A stretch of 32,659 nucleotides of DNA from contig VBAE01000085.1 in NCBI GenBank assembly GCA_005882415.1, forward strand, positions 1 through 32,659. The letters run 5' to 3'. Shown in pieces: positions 15,648-23,518 of the stretch. The position numbers and the translations under genes are program-made. The notes below the pieces were generated by a model that was not told the origin of the DNA, made no database searches, and worked only from the letters and a program-made list of their open reading frames with translations. This DNA comes from Alphaproteobacteria bacterium (GTDB taxonomy: Bacteria > Pseudomonadota > Alphaproteobacteria > Sphingomonadales > Sphingomonadaceae). The first letter of the stretch is position 1. Each line of letters starts with the position of its first letter.

Positions 15648-16574
15648 ATGCCGCACGTAACCTTCATCCATGGCATCGGCAACAAGCCGGAGCGCGAGCA
15701 GCTCCGCCAAATCTGGCTTAGAAGCCTCGCCGCCGCCGGCGGTCTCGATCTCGGCGCCGAAGGGGTGACGAGCGCGATGGTCTACTGGGCCGACGTGCTC
15801 CACGCCGAGCCCGATCCCAATGTGGCGGCTTACGAAGCGGCGGCGCTCGATGAACATGGCGTCGAAGCCGACCCCGCAGCGGATGTTCCGACTGCCGACA
15901 GCGCCGACGAAGCCCTCTTCCTCGCCGGGATTGCGGCGAAGCTGGGCGGCACCCTCGCCGCGGCCGAGCTTGCGGCAGAACCCCAGGCGCGGGGAACCGA
16001 TCTCGCGCTCGAGCGCATTCCGCTGCCCTGGCCGATCAAGAAGCTGTTCCTCAAGAATTTTCTGAGGGACGTTCACGATTATCTGTTCAATGCCGATTCC
16101 AGCCCCCGGCCCGGCGAACATTACAAGGTTCGGGACGAGATTCGGTCGCGTTTCGTCAGGGCGGTGAAGGACGCCCCCCAAGACGATGTCCATGTCGTGG
16201 TCAGCCACAGCATGGGCACCGTGATCGCCTATGACTGCCTGAAGAACGTAGCGGATTGCCCGCGCGTCGACGCCCTCGTCACGATCGGGAGTCCCCTCGG
16301 CCTGGACGAGGTGCAGGACAAGCTCGACCCGGGCTATTCGCGCCGGGACGGCTATCCCGACTTCCGTTCCTCGACGCCCTGGGTGAATTTATTCGATCGC
16401 CTCGATCCGGTCTGCGGCTTCGACCCGATCCTCGCCAACGATTTCGAGCGCGGCGGCGTGAAGGCGATCGATGACGTTCAGGTCGTGAATCCCGGGTCAT
16501 GGCGCCATTCGGCCGTCAAATATCTGGCCCAGGCGGAGCTTCGGACCAGGCTCGCCGCCGCGCTCGGCTTATGA
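15648..16574 (+). CDS. Alpha/beta hydrolase (lipase/esterase-like), first gene of a putative conflict cassette
   Basis: The product is 308 aa from ATG 15648, with GGAGGG just upstream; frames opening earlier at 15600 lack a ribosome site. It begins with the oxyanion strand-turn VTFIHGIGNKP (4-14). The nucleophile elbow is VVSHSMGTVIAYD (S188), VTIGSPLGL follows, and likely acid and base residues are D250 or D253 (NLFDRLDPV) and H287 (GSWRHSAVKYL). A long insertion at about 55-150 forms a lid-like region ending in a hydrophobic, basic patch (LPWPIKKLFLKNFLRDVHDY) that could touch membrane. No signal peptide is present, so it is cytoplasmic. It overlaps the TPR-protease gene by four bases (ATGA). 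Substrate is unknown; a lipid or ester cleaved on activation is one possibility. A housekeeping role is not excluded. Confidence 0.85.
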   Translation: MPHVTFIHGIGNKPEREQLRQIWLRSLAAAGGLDLGAEGVTSAMVYWADVLHAEPDPNVAAYEAAALDEHGVEADPAADVPTADSADEALFLAGIAAKLGGTLAAAELAAEPQARGTDLALERIPLPWPIKKLFLKNFLRDVHDYLFNADSSPRPGEHYKVRDEIRSRFVRAVKDAPQDDVHVVVSHSMGTVIAYDCLKNVADCPRVDALVTIGSPLGLDEVQDKLDPGYSRRDGYPDFRSSTPWVNLFDRLDPVCGFDPILANDFERGGVKAIDDVQVVNPGSWRHSAVKYLAQAELRTRLAAALGL

Positions 16575-18160
16575 GCCCGGCTGAAGCGGCCGCGGAGCGG
16601 CTCGGCCTGCGCAGGAGGGCGGCCGGGTTGATCGCGACGCTGGCCGGTGCGCGGGACGGGCAAGCGGTCGCCGATCTCGCCGCGGAGCTTCGGCAGGAAC
16701 GGCAGTTCGACCTGCTCGAGGAGCTTGCGGAGCGGGCGCGGACGCTCGGAGACGATCGACCGCGAATCTCGCTCTATCTTGCCCAGGCCCTCATCGACCG
16801 CGACCGCCCGCGCCTCGGCGCCGACGTGCTCGCGGGGCTCCTTCCGACCCTGGAAGCGGGGGATCCGCTTCGCGCGGAGGCGCTTGGGCTCGCCGGCCGC
16901 TCGTGGAAGGACGTGATGCTGGCTTTGCCCGAGGCGGCTGAGGCGCTGAGGCAGCATGCGCTTTCGAGCTCGGCGCGATCCTACCGCGCCGCCTTCGAGG
17001 AGAGCGGGCGGTGCAACAGCTGGGCCGGAGTCAATCTGCTGGCGCTGGCGGTCTATGCCGATCGCAATGCCCTGCCGCTCGGCGAGCCGGTGGAGATTGA
17101 CGGGCTCGCGGCGGAATTGTGCAATGTGCTCGACTCGGTCGCCCCGGAACAGCGCGACGGCTGGCACCATGCGACGGCCGCCGAGGTGGCGGTAGCGCGC
17201 CGGGACCTGGCCGATGCCGAGCGCCACATCCGCCTCTATCTGGAGAGCCCGGCGACGACCGCCTTCGCTTTGGCCGGGACGCTTCGGCAATTCACCAGGC
17301 TTTGGTGCCTGCGTTCCGAAGGCGTGCGCGGACGATCGATCGTGGAGGCCCTGGAAGCGGCTACTCTCGAGCGGGAGGGCGGCCATTTCGACATCCCTGC
17401 CGCAGCGGTTCGGGAGCGGCCGGAAGAGCCGGCGCGCGCGGCGACCCTCCAGGCGATATTGGGAAACACGGGTGAGGTGACCTACTCCTGGATGCAGATG
17501 GGGCTTGCAAGGGCGAAGTCGGTGTGCGCGGTGGTGCACTCGACCGGCAGGGTCGGTACGGGCTTCGTCGTTGCGGGAGCGGCGCTCGACCCGCGTCTCG
17601 ACGGCGAGAAGTTCGTGCTGACCAACCGCCACGTCGTCAGCGAGGATCCCGGCGAAGACGCATTCTCCCCGGACGACTGTCACCTCGTCTTCGAAGCGGT
17701 CGATCCCGGCCGGAAGGTCGCGCTTGACGGGATCGTCTGGTCCTCGCCCGTCGGCGAGCTGGACGCGACGCTGCTAAGGGTGCGGTGGGAGGATTTGGAG
17801 GCCGATCCGCTGCCGATCGCGCCGCGCCTGCCGATCGTCGATGCCGGCCAGCGCGTCTACGTCATCGGTCACCCGCGCGGCGCCGAGCTCTCCTTCTCCC
17901 TGCAGGACAATGAGCTGCTGGAGCATGAGGGCCCGACTGCCGGCAAGCCGCCCAACCCGAAGGTCTGCAAGCTCCACTACAGGGCGCCGACGGAGCATGG
18001 CAGCTCAGGCAGCCCCGTATTCAACCGGTCGGAATGGAAGGTGATCGCGCTCCACCACGCCGGCGGAGAAATGGCGCGCCTGAACGGCAACAGCGGCAGC
18101 TGGCCCGCCAACGAAGGAATCTGGATCCAGTCCATCGCCAAGGCGATTCAGGAGCGCTGA
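16571..18160 (+). CDS. TPR-like (TRAFs-binding type) / trypsin-like serine protease fusion
   Basis: The product is 529 aa from ATG 16571, which overlaps the hydrolase stop. Residues about 1-270 are helical repeats resembling the TPR-like TRAFs-binding domain (DUF4071-like): LDLLEELAERARTLG-type helices, SARSYRAAFEESGRCNSWAG, VNLLALAVYADRN, WHHATAAEVAVARRDLADAE. Residues about 312-525 are a trypsin-fold protease: GTGFVVAG, FVLTNRHVVSED (H354), ELDATLLRVRW (D398) and EHGSSGSPVFN (S479 as nucleophile), then VIALHHAGG. The complete triad implies activity. There is no signal peptide or membrane segment, so the protease would act in the cytoplasm, unlike DegP-type enzymes. Helical-repeat sensors joined to trypsin-like domains are known from predicted bacterial immune and death-type systems; that role here is inference. 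The next gene starts on its stop (TGATG). Confidence 0.85.
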   Translation: MSPAEAAAERLGLRRRAAGLIATLAGARDGQAVADLAAELRQERQFDLLEELAERARTLGDDRPRISLYLAQALIDRDRPRLGADVLAGLLPTLEAGDPLRAEALGLAGRSWKDVMLALPEAAEALRQHALSSSARSYRAAFEESGRCNSWAGVNLLALAVYADRNALPLGEPVEIDGLAAELCNVLDSVAPEQRDGWHHATAAEVAVARRDLADAERHIRLYLESPATTAFALAGTLRQFTRLWCLRSEGVRGRSIVEALEAATLEREGGHFDIPAAAVRERPEEPARAATLQAILGNTGEVTYSWMQMGLARAKSVCAVVHSTGRVGTGFVVAGAALDPRLDGEKFVLTNRHVVSEDPGEDAFSPDDCHLVFEAVDPGRKVALDGIVWSSPVGELDATLLRVRWEDLEADPLPIAPRLPIVDAGQRVYVIGHPRGAELSFSLQDNELLEHEGPTAGKPPNPKVCKLHYRAPTEHGSSGSPVFNRSEWKVIALHHAGGEMARLNGNSGSWPANEGIWIQSIAKAIQER

Positions 18161-18468
18161 TGGGGCCAGGCATGGTGGGCGAGGAGAGGATGGTTCGAAT
18201 GGCATATCTGGCAGGCGCCTTCTTCCTGTTCGCGCTCGGCGCTCGCGCCGGGCGCTGGTTCGCGGGCGCCGCGGTCCTCCTCGCTCTCGCCGCCGCGGCC
18301 CGGGCGCTGATGGGCTATCCGGCGCTGACGGTGACGCTCTGCGCCGTCGCGGGCGGCGCCGCATTCCTCCTTCCCCGCCAGCGTACGCCCGTGAGCGCGG
18401 CTGCCCTGATGCTTGGGACCGTGCTGGCGGCTTATGCGGTGTTCGGCCCCGCCGACGGGCTGCTCTAG
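18160..18468 (+). CDS. Small membrane protein of the cassette
   Basis: From ATG 18160, which shares its A with the preceding TGA, the product is 102 aa; starts at 18172, 18190 or 18199 would be shorter, and GAGGAGAGG at 18180-18188 favours one of the later ones. Hydrophobic stretches suggest three to four membrane helices (MAYLAGAFFLFALGA, WFAGAAVLLALAAAARAL, ALTVTLCAVAGGAAFLL, AAALMLGTVLAAYAVF). There is no recognisable family. Coupling to the protease gene suggests it is part of the same system, perhaps the membrane target or a partner. Its stop overlaps the convergent desulfurase-like gene by four bases around CTAG. Confidence 0.68.
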   Translation: MGPGMVGEERMVRMAYLAGAFFLFALGARAGRWFAGAAVLLALAAAARALMGYPALTVTLCAVAGGAAFLLPRQRTPVSAAALMLGTVLAAYAVFGPADGLL

Positions 18469-19691
18469 AGCTCCGCCAGCGCCTCGATCAGCGTGTCGAC
18501 CTCGGCTTCGCTGCTATAGTGGCAGAAGCCGATGCGGAGCAGGCCGCCGGAGGCGGCGAGGCCGAGGCGGTCGATCGCTTCCTTGGCGTAGAAATTGCCG
18601 GACCAGGCGAAGATGCCTCGTTCGGCGAGCAGCTCGGCGGCCTCGCGCGCGGTCATGCCGTCGACGGTGACGGAGAAGGTCGGGACCCGGCCTTGCGTCG
18701 TCGGCGGGCCGTAGAGCCTCAGGCGCTGGAGCCCGGCGATGCCGCCAAGGAAGCGTTCGCCGAGGGCGCGCTCATGCTCCTGGATCGCGGCCATTCCGGC
18801 GCGGATCCGGTCGCGGCGGCTGCCCGCTTCGCCGCCCAGCGAAGCGATATGCTCGACCGCGCCGATCGTCGCCGCCTGGCCTTCGTAGGAGGGGGTGCCG
18901 GTCTCGAAGCGGATCGCCGCAGGGTGGGAGTCGGCGGGGCGGACCTTATAGGCTTCCAATTCCTCCATCAGCGCCTCGCGGCCCCACAGCACGCCCTGGT
19001 GCGGGCCGAAGAATTTGTAGGGGGAGCAGGCGAGAAAGTCGCAGCCGCTCGCGCGGACGTCGGTGAGGACATGCGGCACCGACTGGACCGCGTCGACGAA
19101 CACCAGAGCGTCGGAATTCGCCCGGACGATGCGGACGATCTCCTCGAGCGGGTTGAGCGTGCCGAGCGCGTTGCTGGCCCCGCCGACTGCGACAAGCCGG
19201 GTGTTGGGGCCGAGCAGGCCGGGCAGTTCGTCCAGCCGGAGCGCGCCCGTCTCCGGATCGAAATCCAGCCACTTCACCTCGAGGCCGATGTCGCGGGCGA
19301 GGAGCAGCCAGGGGGCGACATTGGCGTCGTGGTCGAGCCGGGTGACGACGATCTCCCCGCCCTTGTCGGCCCAGCGTCGGCCGAGGCTCCGCGAAAGGGC
19401 GAAGGTCAGCGAGGTCATGTTCTGCCCGAAGGCGATTTCGGAACGGTCGCCGCCGAGCAGGTCCGCCATCGCCTGGTGCGCCGCTTCGCTCATCGCGTCG
19501 GTTGCGACCGCGGTTGCGAAGGCCCCGCCGGAATTGGCTGTGCCGGTTTCGAGATGGTGCCGCATCGCGTCGATCGCTCGGCGGCAGGCCTGGGTGCCGC
19601 CGGGTGCGTCGAAATAGATGCGGGGGCGGCCGCCGTCGGTAATGAGGAGGGCGGGGAATTCGGCGCGGACGGCCTCGACGTCGAGCGCCAT
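18465..19691 (-). CDS. Cysteine desulfurase-like aminotransferase class V protein (VC1184-type)
   Basis: The product is 408 aa, a fold-type I PLP enzyme. The Schiff-base lysine is K226 in ACSPYKFFGPHQG, the ring-binding aspartate is D200 in FVDAVQSVPH, and the N-terminal YFDAPGGTQAC and TANSGGAFAT segments are those of the VC1184 subfamily of cysteine-desulfurase-like proteins. C-terminal SGGLLRIGFCHYSSEAEVD is the substrate-carboxylate region. I see no clear IscS-type catalytic-cysteine loop, so sulfur transfer is not assured; the true substrate is unknown. Its ATG overlaps the DUF3297 stop (TGATG), so the two are coupled. Confidence 0.9.
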   Translation of the reverse strand: MALDVEAVRAEFPALLITDGGRPRIYFDAPGGTQACRRAIDAMRHHLETGTANSGGAFATAVATDAMSEAAHQAMADLLGGDRSEIAFGQNMTSLTFALSRSLGRRWADKGGEIVVTRLDHDANVAPWLLLARDIGLEVKWLDFDPETGALRLDELPGLLGPNTRLVAVGGASNALGTLNPLEEIVRIVRANSDALVFVDAVQSVPHVLTDVRASGCDFLACSPYKFFGPHQGVLWGREALMEELEAYKVRPADSHPAAIRFETGTPSYEGQAATIGAVEHIASLGGEAGSRRDRIRAGMAAIQEHERALGERFLGGIAGLQRLRLYGPPTTQGRVPTFSVTVDGMTAREAAELLAERGIFAWSGNFYAKEAIDRLGLAASGGLLRIGFCHYSSEAEVDTLIEALAEL

Positions 19692-19990
19692 CAGCCCTCC
19701 GAAGCCTCGCCCTCGGCTTCGTTCCCGCCTTCCGAAGCCGGCTCCTCCTCCTTCACGTCGGTGAAGAAGGGCTCGACCTCGCCTGCAAGCTTGATCGTCA
19801 TCGGTTGCCCGAAGCGATCGCGGCTTCGGCCGGCGGCGACTCGGATCCAGCCTTCGGAGATGCTGTACTCCTCGACGTCGTGGCGCTCCTTGCCCTTGAA
19901 GCGGATGCCCACCCCGCGCTGCAGAGTGTCGGCGTCGAAATGGGGGCTTCGCGGGTTGAGCGAGAGGCGGTCGGGGGGCGTGTCGGTCAC
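19691..19990 (-). CDS. DUF3297 family protein
   Basis: The product is 99 aa and begins with GTG at 19990 (TDTPPDRLSLNPRSPHFDAD). The core matches the conserved DUF3297 pattern: RGVGIRFKGKERHDVEEYSI, EGWIRVAAGRSRDRFGQPMT, IKLAGEVEPFF. It ends in an acidic, low-complexity tail (EEEPASEGGNEAEGEASEG). The function of the family is unknown. It is small and cytoplasmic, and its stop is fused to the start of the desulfurase-like gene. Confidence 0.85.
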   Translation of the reverse strand: MTDTPPDRLSLNPRSPHFDADTLQRGVGIRFKGKERHDVEEYSISEGWIRVAAGRSRDRFGQPMTIKLAGEVEPFFTDVKEEEPASEGGNEAEGEASEG

Positions 19991-20021
19991 TGTGCCTGTC
20001 TTTCGTCTGGTGGAGCCGGGC

Positions 20022-20201
20022 TCAGCGCAGCTTGGTGATGGTGAGCCCGTCGGATTTCGCCCGCTCCTTCACGGACTCCTCGGTCCGGGTCAATGCCTTG
20101 GCGATGGCCTTCAAGGACATGCCCTTGCCGGCGAGGAGGTGCAGCTTCTGCAGCTCCTCGCTCTTCCAGGCCTGGCGGTGGCGGGCGAAATGCTCTGCCA
20201 T
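20022..20201 (-). CDS. Small helical protein, 59 aa
   Basis: ATG 20201 shares its first base with the stop of the preceding 36-aa gene (TGATG), and AAGGA lies just upstream; a TTG three bases earlier could also serve. The product has a helix-turn-helix-like pattern (WKSEELQKLHLLAGKGMSLK, AIAKALTRTEESVKERAKSD) reminiscent of SANT or sigma region 4-like small DNA-binding proteins. The second half (LxxIAxxLxRTEESVKxRA) is what suggests DNA binding. I recall similar short proteins in sphingomonads without an assigned role. Confidence 0.72.
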   Translation of the reverse strand: MAEHFARHRQAWKSEELQKLHLLAGKGMSLKAIAKALTRTEESVKERAKSDGLTITKLR

Positions 20202-20311
20202 CAATCCTTCGCCACGTTGCCTTTTGTGGAGGGGTTGGCGGCGATGGTCTTTTTCACTTCCTTCTTGGGCTTGCGGGCTTCCTTGCTTCCGCGGACCTGT
20301 CCCTTGGCCAT
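20201..20311 (-). CDS. Tiny basic protein of the MAKGQ type, 36 aa
   Basis: This 36-aa frame starts at ATG 20311 behind GAGGAGAG at ideal distance and ends in TGA overlapping the next ATG. It is very basic, beginning MAKGQVRGSKEARKPKKEVK and ending NPSTKGNVAKD. Short proteins starting MAKGQ-R-S/N-K-E-x-RKPKK recur in many proteobacteria, so I regard it as real although its role is unknown. It is the first gene of a minus-strand run of small genes. Confidence 0.72.
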   Translation of the reverse strand: MAKGQVRGSKEARKPKKEVKKTIAANPSTKGNVAKD

Positions 20312-20348
20312 CTCATCTCTCCTCGACTAAATATTACCGGGTTCGCCC

Positions 20349-21305
20349 CTAATGCGGCGGAGCGGCGCCGAGGTCCAGCCCGGCGCCTCCATGGGCCATC
20401 CAGCACGGGTCCCAGCTCGGCTCGGGGCCGAAGCGGCCGACCAGGAACTCGACCAGCGCCCGGACTCGGGCAGTGACCGCGCGGCCGGGCGGCATCACCG
20501 CGTGGAGCGCGCCTTCCTCCATCGGAAAATCGCGAAGCAGCGGCTCCAGCGTCCCCGCCTCGAAGCCGGGGGCGGCGATGAAGCTCGGAAGGATGCAGAT
20601 GCCGAGCCCGGCGACCGCGGCGGCGCGCAGCATCTCGCCATTGTCGGCGCGAAGCCGGGGTGTTCCGCGGACATGCTCCCAGCGGTCGCCGACCCGGAAG
20701 CGCCATTGTTCGTTGGCGTAGACCAGGATGTCGTGCCCGGCGAGGTCGCGCGGCTGCTCCGGCCGCCCGCGCCGCTCCAGATAGGCGGGACTCGCCACCG
20801 CCACCTTGCGCACCGGCGCGATCCGCCTTGCGACCAGCGCGCTGTCCTTCAGCGAGCCGATCCTCACGGCAAGGTCGAAGCCGCCGGCGATGAGGTCCAC
20901 GGCCTTGTCCTCGAAGCTGATGTCGAGCTCGACCCGGGGGTGCATTTCGGCAAACTCGGCGAGCGCCGGGGCGAGGTGGAGCACTCCGAACGACAAAGGG
21001 GCGGAGAGGCGCAGCGGCCCAGCGACCTGGGTCACCGCCTCGGCCACCACCTCCTCCGCCGCCTCCAGCTCGACGAGGACATTCGACGCCCGCTCGAAAT
21101 AGGCCTGGCCGACATCGGTCGGCTGCGCCCCCGAGGCGCTGCGGGTGAGCAGGCGGGCGCCCAATTGCTCCTCGAGCCGCGCGACGCGGCGGCTGAGGAT
21201 CGATTTCGACATCCCCATCCGCTCGGCGGCGCGGCTGAAGGCGCCGGTCTCGACCACCCGGACGAAGGCGAGGACGTCGAGCAGGTCCACCGATGAGCGT
21301 TCCAT
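20349..21305 (-). CDS. LysR-family transcriptional regulator
   Basis: The product is about 318 aa from ATG 21305 (MERSSVDLLDVLAFVRVVET); ATGs at 21320 and 21323 are in frame but lack a ribosome site. The N-terminal winged HTH reads FSRAAERMGMSKSILSRRVA, RLEEQLGARLLTRSASGAQP. The effector domain of the CrgA-like type follows (LRLSAPLSFGVLHLAPALAE, VELDISFEDKAVDLIAGGFD, LAVRIGSLKDSALVARRIAP). It is divergent from azoR-gst-pirin, and a 14-bp palindrome lies between them. By LysR habit it probably controls that operon and itself in response to an electrophile or quinone; the inducer is unknown. Confidence 0.92.
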   Translation of the reverse strand: MERSSVDLLDVLAFVRVVETGAFSRAAERMGMSKSILSRRVARLEEQLGARLLTRSASGAQPTDVGQAYFERASNVLVELEAAEEVVAEAVTQVAGPLRLSAPLSFGVLHLAPALAEFAEMHPRVELDISFEDKAVDLIAGGFDLAVRIGSLKDSALVARRIAPVRKVAVASPAYLERRGRPEQPRDLAGHDILVYANEQWRFRVGDRWEHVRGTPRLRADNGEMLRAAAVAGLGICILPSFIAAPGFEAGTLEPLLRDFPMEEGALHAVMPPGRAVTARVRALVEFLVGRFGPEPSWDPCWMAHGGAGLDLGAAPPH

Positions 21306-21350
21306 ATTCCGCAACACCATCATGCGCCGCGCGCGGCTACCGGCAACACC

Positions 21351-21364
21351 TCTAGGCGCCTAGA
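21351..21364. promoter_or_regulatory. Perfect 14-bp palindrome between lysR-type gene and azoR
   Basis: TCTAGGCGCCTAGA is centred about 36 bp before the azoR ATG and 53 bp from the regulator ATG. It contains the T-N(11-12)-A form of LysR boxes and is the best candidate operator for the divergent pair. It would lie near the azoR core promoter. Confidence 0.5.
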
Positions 21365-21393
21365 TTGGGCTTAGCAAGTTTCAGGAGGAAGAT

Positions 21394-22020
21394 ATGACCA
21401 ACGTTCTCATCATCGACAGCGCAGCCACTGGCGAGGCGTCGGTGTCGCGCAAGCTGACCCGCTCCTTCGAGGAAGCGCTCGGCGCTCGCGGCCCGGTGCG
21501 GATCGTCCATCGCGACGTCGGCTCCGATCCGGTCCCGCACCTCAGCGAGGCCACCACGGGCGCGATCCGCGGCGCCGAGGCGGCGACCCACGAGGCGCGC
21601 GAGGCGGTCGCTCTGTCCGACCGGCTGATCGCCGAGATCATGGAAGCCGACGTCATCGTAATCGGCGCCCCGATGTACAATTTCGGAATGCCCTCCACGC
21701 TCAAGGCCTGGTTCGATCACGTTCTTCGCGCCGGCATCACCTTCCGTTACTCCGAGGCGGGGCCCGAAGGGCTGGTCAAGGGCAAGAAGGCGATCGTGAT
21801 CGAGAGCCGCGCCGGCCTCTACAGCGAGGGCCCGGCCGCGGCGATGGACAGCCAGGAGCCGCATCTTCGCACCCTGCTCGGCTTCATGGGCGTCGACGAT
21901 GTCAGCTTCGTCCGGGTCGAGCGGCTCGCTTTCGGCCCCGACGCCGCCGCGGCTGCGATCGCCGATGCGACCGAGCAGCTCGTGTCCCTGGGCGGCGAGC
22001 AGCTCGCGCTGGCTGCCTGA
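21394..22020 (+). CDS. azoR: FMN-dependent NADH:quinone oxidoreductase / azoreductase AzoR
   Basis: The product is 208 aa with AGGAGGA six bases before ATG. It is a flavodoxin-like fold: LIIDSAATGEASVSRKLT (phosphate-binding loop), IVIGAPMYNFGMPSTLKAWF (about 89-108, FMN and quinone contacts) and DHVLRAGITFRYSEAGPEGL, with IESRAGLYSEG on the third FMN loop. Such enzymes reduce quinones and azo compounds by two electrons, avoiding radicals. It heads an operon with a glutathione transferase and a pirin, which fits quinone and electrophile stress. The divergent LysR is the likely regulator. Confidence 0.93.
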   Translation: MTNVLIIDSAATGEASVSRKLTRSFEEALGARGPVRIVHRDVGSDPVPHLSEATTGAIRGAEAATHEAREAVALSDRLIAEIMEADVIVIGAPMYNFGMPSTLKAWFDHVLRAGITFRYSEAGPEGLVKGKKAIVIESRAGLYSEGPAAAMDSQEPHLRTLLGFMGVDDVSFVRVERLAFGPDAAAAAIADATEQLVSLGGEQLALAA

Positions 22021-22062
22021 CCTGCGCGGGCGCACTATATAACGACTGAAGGAGGAACCGAC

Positions 22063-22665
22063 ATGAAGCTCTATTACGCACCCGCAGCCTGCTCGCAGGC
22101 CCCGCACATAGTGGCCCGCGAGGCGGGGCTCGACATCGAGCTCGCCAAGGTCGAGTTCCCGTCCAAGAGCGTCGAAGGCGGCAGCCTCTACGACGTCAAT
22201 CCCAAGGGCGCGGTTCCGACGCTCAAGCTCGACGACGGCGATGTGCTGACCGAGAATGCGGTGATCCTCCAATATCTGGCGGACCTGGCGCGGCAGTCGG
22301 AGCTTGCACTGCCGGAGGCCGGAATCGAGCGTTACCGGCTGCTCGAATGGCTGAACTTCATCGCGACCGAATTGCACAAGGGCTTCGGCCCGCTGTGGAA
22401 TCCGGCGACCCCGGCCGAATATAAAGCGGCCACCCGCGAGGCGCTGGGTAAGAAGTTCGATTACCTGCAAGGCGAGATCGGCGACGGCCCCTATATCCTC
22501 GGCGACCGATTCTCGATCCTCGACGCCTACGCCTTCGCGGTCCTCAACTGGACCCGGATCCACGACATCGACATCGCCCGCTGGCCAGGCCTCGCCGCCT
22601 ATCTCCAGCGCGTCGCGGCCCGTCCCGCCGTCCAGGCGACGCTCCGCGCGGAAGGGCTGATCTGA
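22063..22665 (+). CDS. gstA: Beta-class glutathione S-transferase
   Basis: The product is 200 aa, with GGAGGAA just upstream. The N-terminus MKLYYAPAACSQAPHIVARE holds C10, the beta-class cysteine, with NPKGAVPTLKLDDG (cis-proline) and LTENAVILQYLADL (glutathione gamma-glutamyl contact). The C-terminal helical domain includes the N-capping box segment DRFSILDAYAF. It conjugates or reduces electrophiles with glutathione. It is 42 bp after azoR and 11 bp before the pirin gene, so the three are cotranscribed. Confidence 0.92.
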   Translation: MKLYYAPAACSQAPHIVAREAGLDIELAKVEFPSKSVEGGSLYDVNPKGAVPTLKLDDGDVLTENAVILQYLADLARQSELALPEAGIERYRLLEWLNFIATELHKGFGPLWNPATPAEYKAATREALGKKFDYLQGEIGDGPYILGDRFSILDAYAFAVLNWTRIHDIDIARWPGLAAYLQRVAARPAVQATLRAEGLI

Positions 22666-22676
22666 AAGGAGCAACA

Positions 22677-23375
22677 ATGATCGACATCCGTCCCTTTAAC
22701 TCGCTCGGCCATGCCAATCATGGCTGGCTGAATGCGCGGCACCATTTCTCCTTCGCCAATTATCACGAGCCGGCCCGGATGGGCTGGGGCGCGATCAGGG
22801 TGTGGAACGACGACGAGATCGCCGCCCGCTCCGGCTTCCCGCCCCATCCCCATTCGGACATGGAGATCGTCACCTATGTCCGGCAGGGCGCGATCACCCA
22901 TCAGGATTCGATGGGCAATCAGGGCCGGACCGGTGCCGGCGACGTTCAGGTGATGAGCGCCGGCACGGGCGTTCGCCACGCCGAATATAATCTGGAGGAC
23001 GAAGCGACGACCTTGTTCCAGATCTGGGTGCAGACCGACAAGCCCGGCGCTGAGCCGAGCTGGGGCGCAAAGGCCTTCCCGAAGGACGACCGCTCCGGCA
23101 GCTTCGTCACGCTGGCCAGCGGGTTCGACGGGGACGAGGAGGCGCTTCGGATCAACGCCGCCGCCCGAGTGATGGGCGCGACCCTTCGCGAAGGCGAGAC
23201 GGCCGAGCTCAGCCTCGACCCGTCCCGCCACGTCTACCTGGTGGGGCTCGGCGCTCCGATCGAGGTCAACGGCGTCCGCGCCGAGCCGCGGGACGGAGTG
23301 GCGGTCACCGGCGAGGAGAAGGTCGTGATCCGGGCCGTGGGCGACGCGGAGATCGTCCTCGTCGACGCGCGCTGA
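22677..23375 (+). CDS. Pirin-family protein (YhhW-like)
   Basis: The product is 232 aa, with AAAGGAG ahead of ATG. The metal site of pirins is intact: H57 and H59 in PPHPHSDMEIVTYV, H101 and E103 in VRHAEYN. The N-terminus (FNSLGHANHGWLNARHHFSF) and the second cupin (HVYLVGLGAPIEVNGVRAEP) complete the bicupin. YhhW-type pirins can show quercetin 2,3-dioxygenase activity; the physiological substrate is unclear. It is the last gene of the azoR operon, followed by a strong terminator. Confidence 0.92.
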   Translation: MIDIRPFNSLGHANHGWLNARHHFSFANYHEPARMGWGAIRVWNDDEIAARSGFPPHPHSDMEIVTYVRQGAITHQDSMGNQGRTGAGDVQVMSAGTGVRHAEYNLEDEATTLFQIWVQTDKPGAEPSWGAKAFPKDDRSGSFVTLASGFDGDEEALRINAAARVMGATLREGETAELSLDPSRHVYLVGLGAPIEVNGVRAEPRDGVAVTGEEKVVIRAVGDAEIVLVDAR

Positions 23376-23379
23376 AACA

Positions 23380-23413
23380 AAGGGGAGGGGGCGCTTCGGC
23401 GCCTCCTCCTTTT
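23380..23413 (+). terminator. Rho-independent terminator of azoR-gst-pirin
   Basis: A GC-rich stem of about 15 bp with three G-T pairs closes on a TTCG tetraloop (GCGC-TTCG-GCGC core at 23391-23402), and its 3' arm ends in TTTT. It starts five bases after the pirin stop. Confidence 0.85.
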
Positions 23414-23518
23414 CCGGCTTTACCTAAGTATGTGGCCGCGAAGACACTTTTCTATGGTTAACGAGGATTAAACCACCAAAGCTCGGCACTTTCCGCGGTG
23501 CGCCTCGTTACTGCCCAC

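Noticed and set aside
14945..18468. Integrated phage or integrative element at tRNA-Leu
   Set aside because: There is no integrase, no structural phage gene and no visible copy of the tRNA 3' end on the right side within the window.
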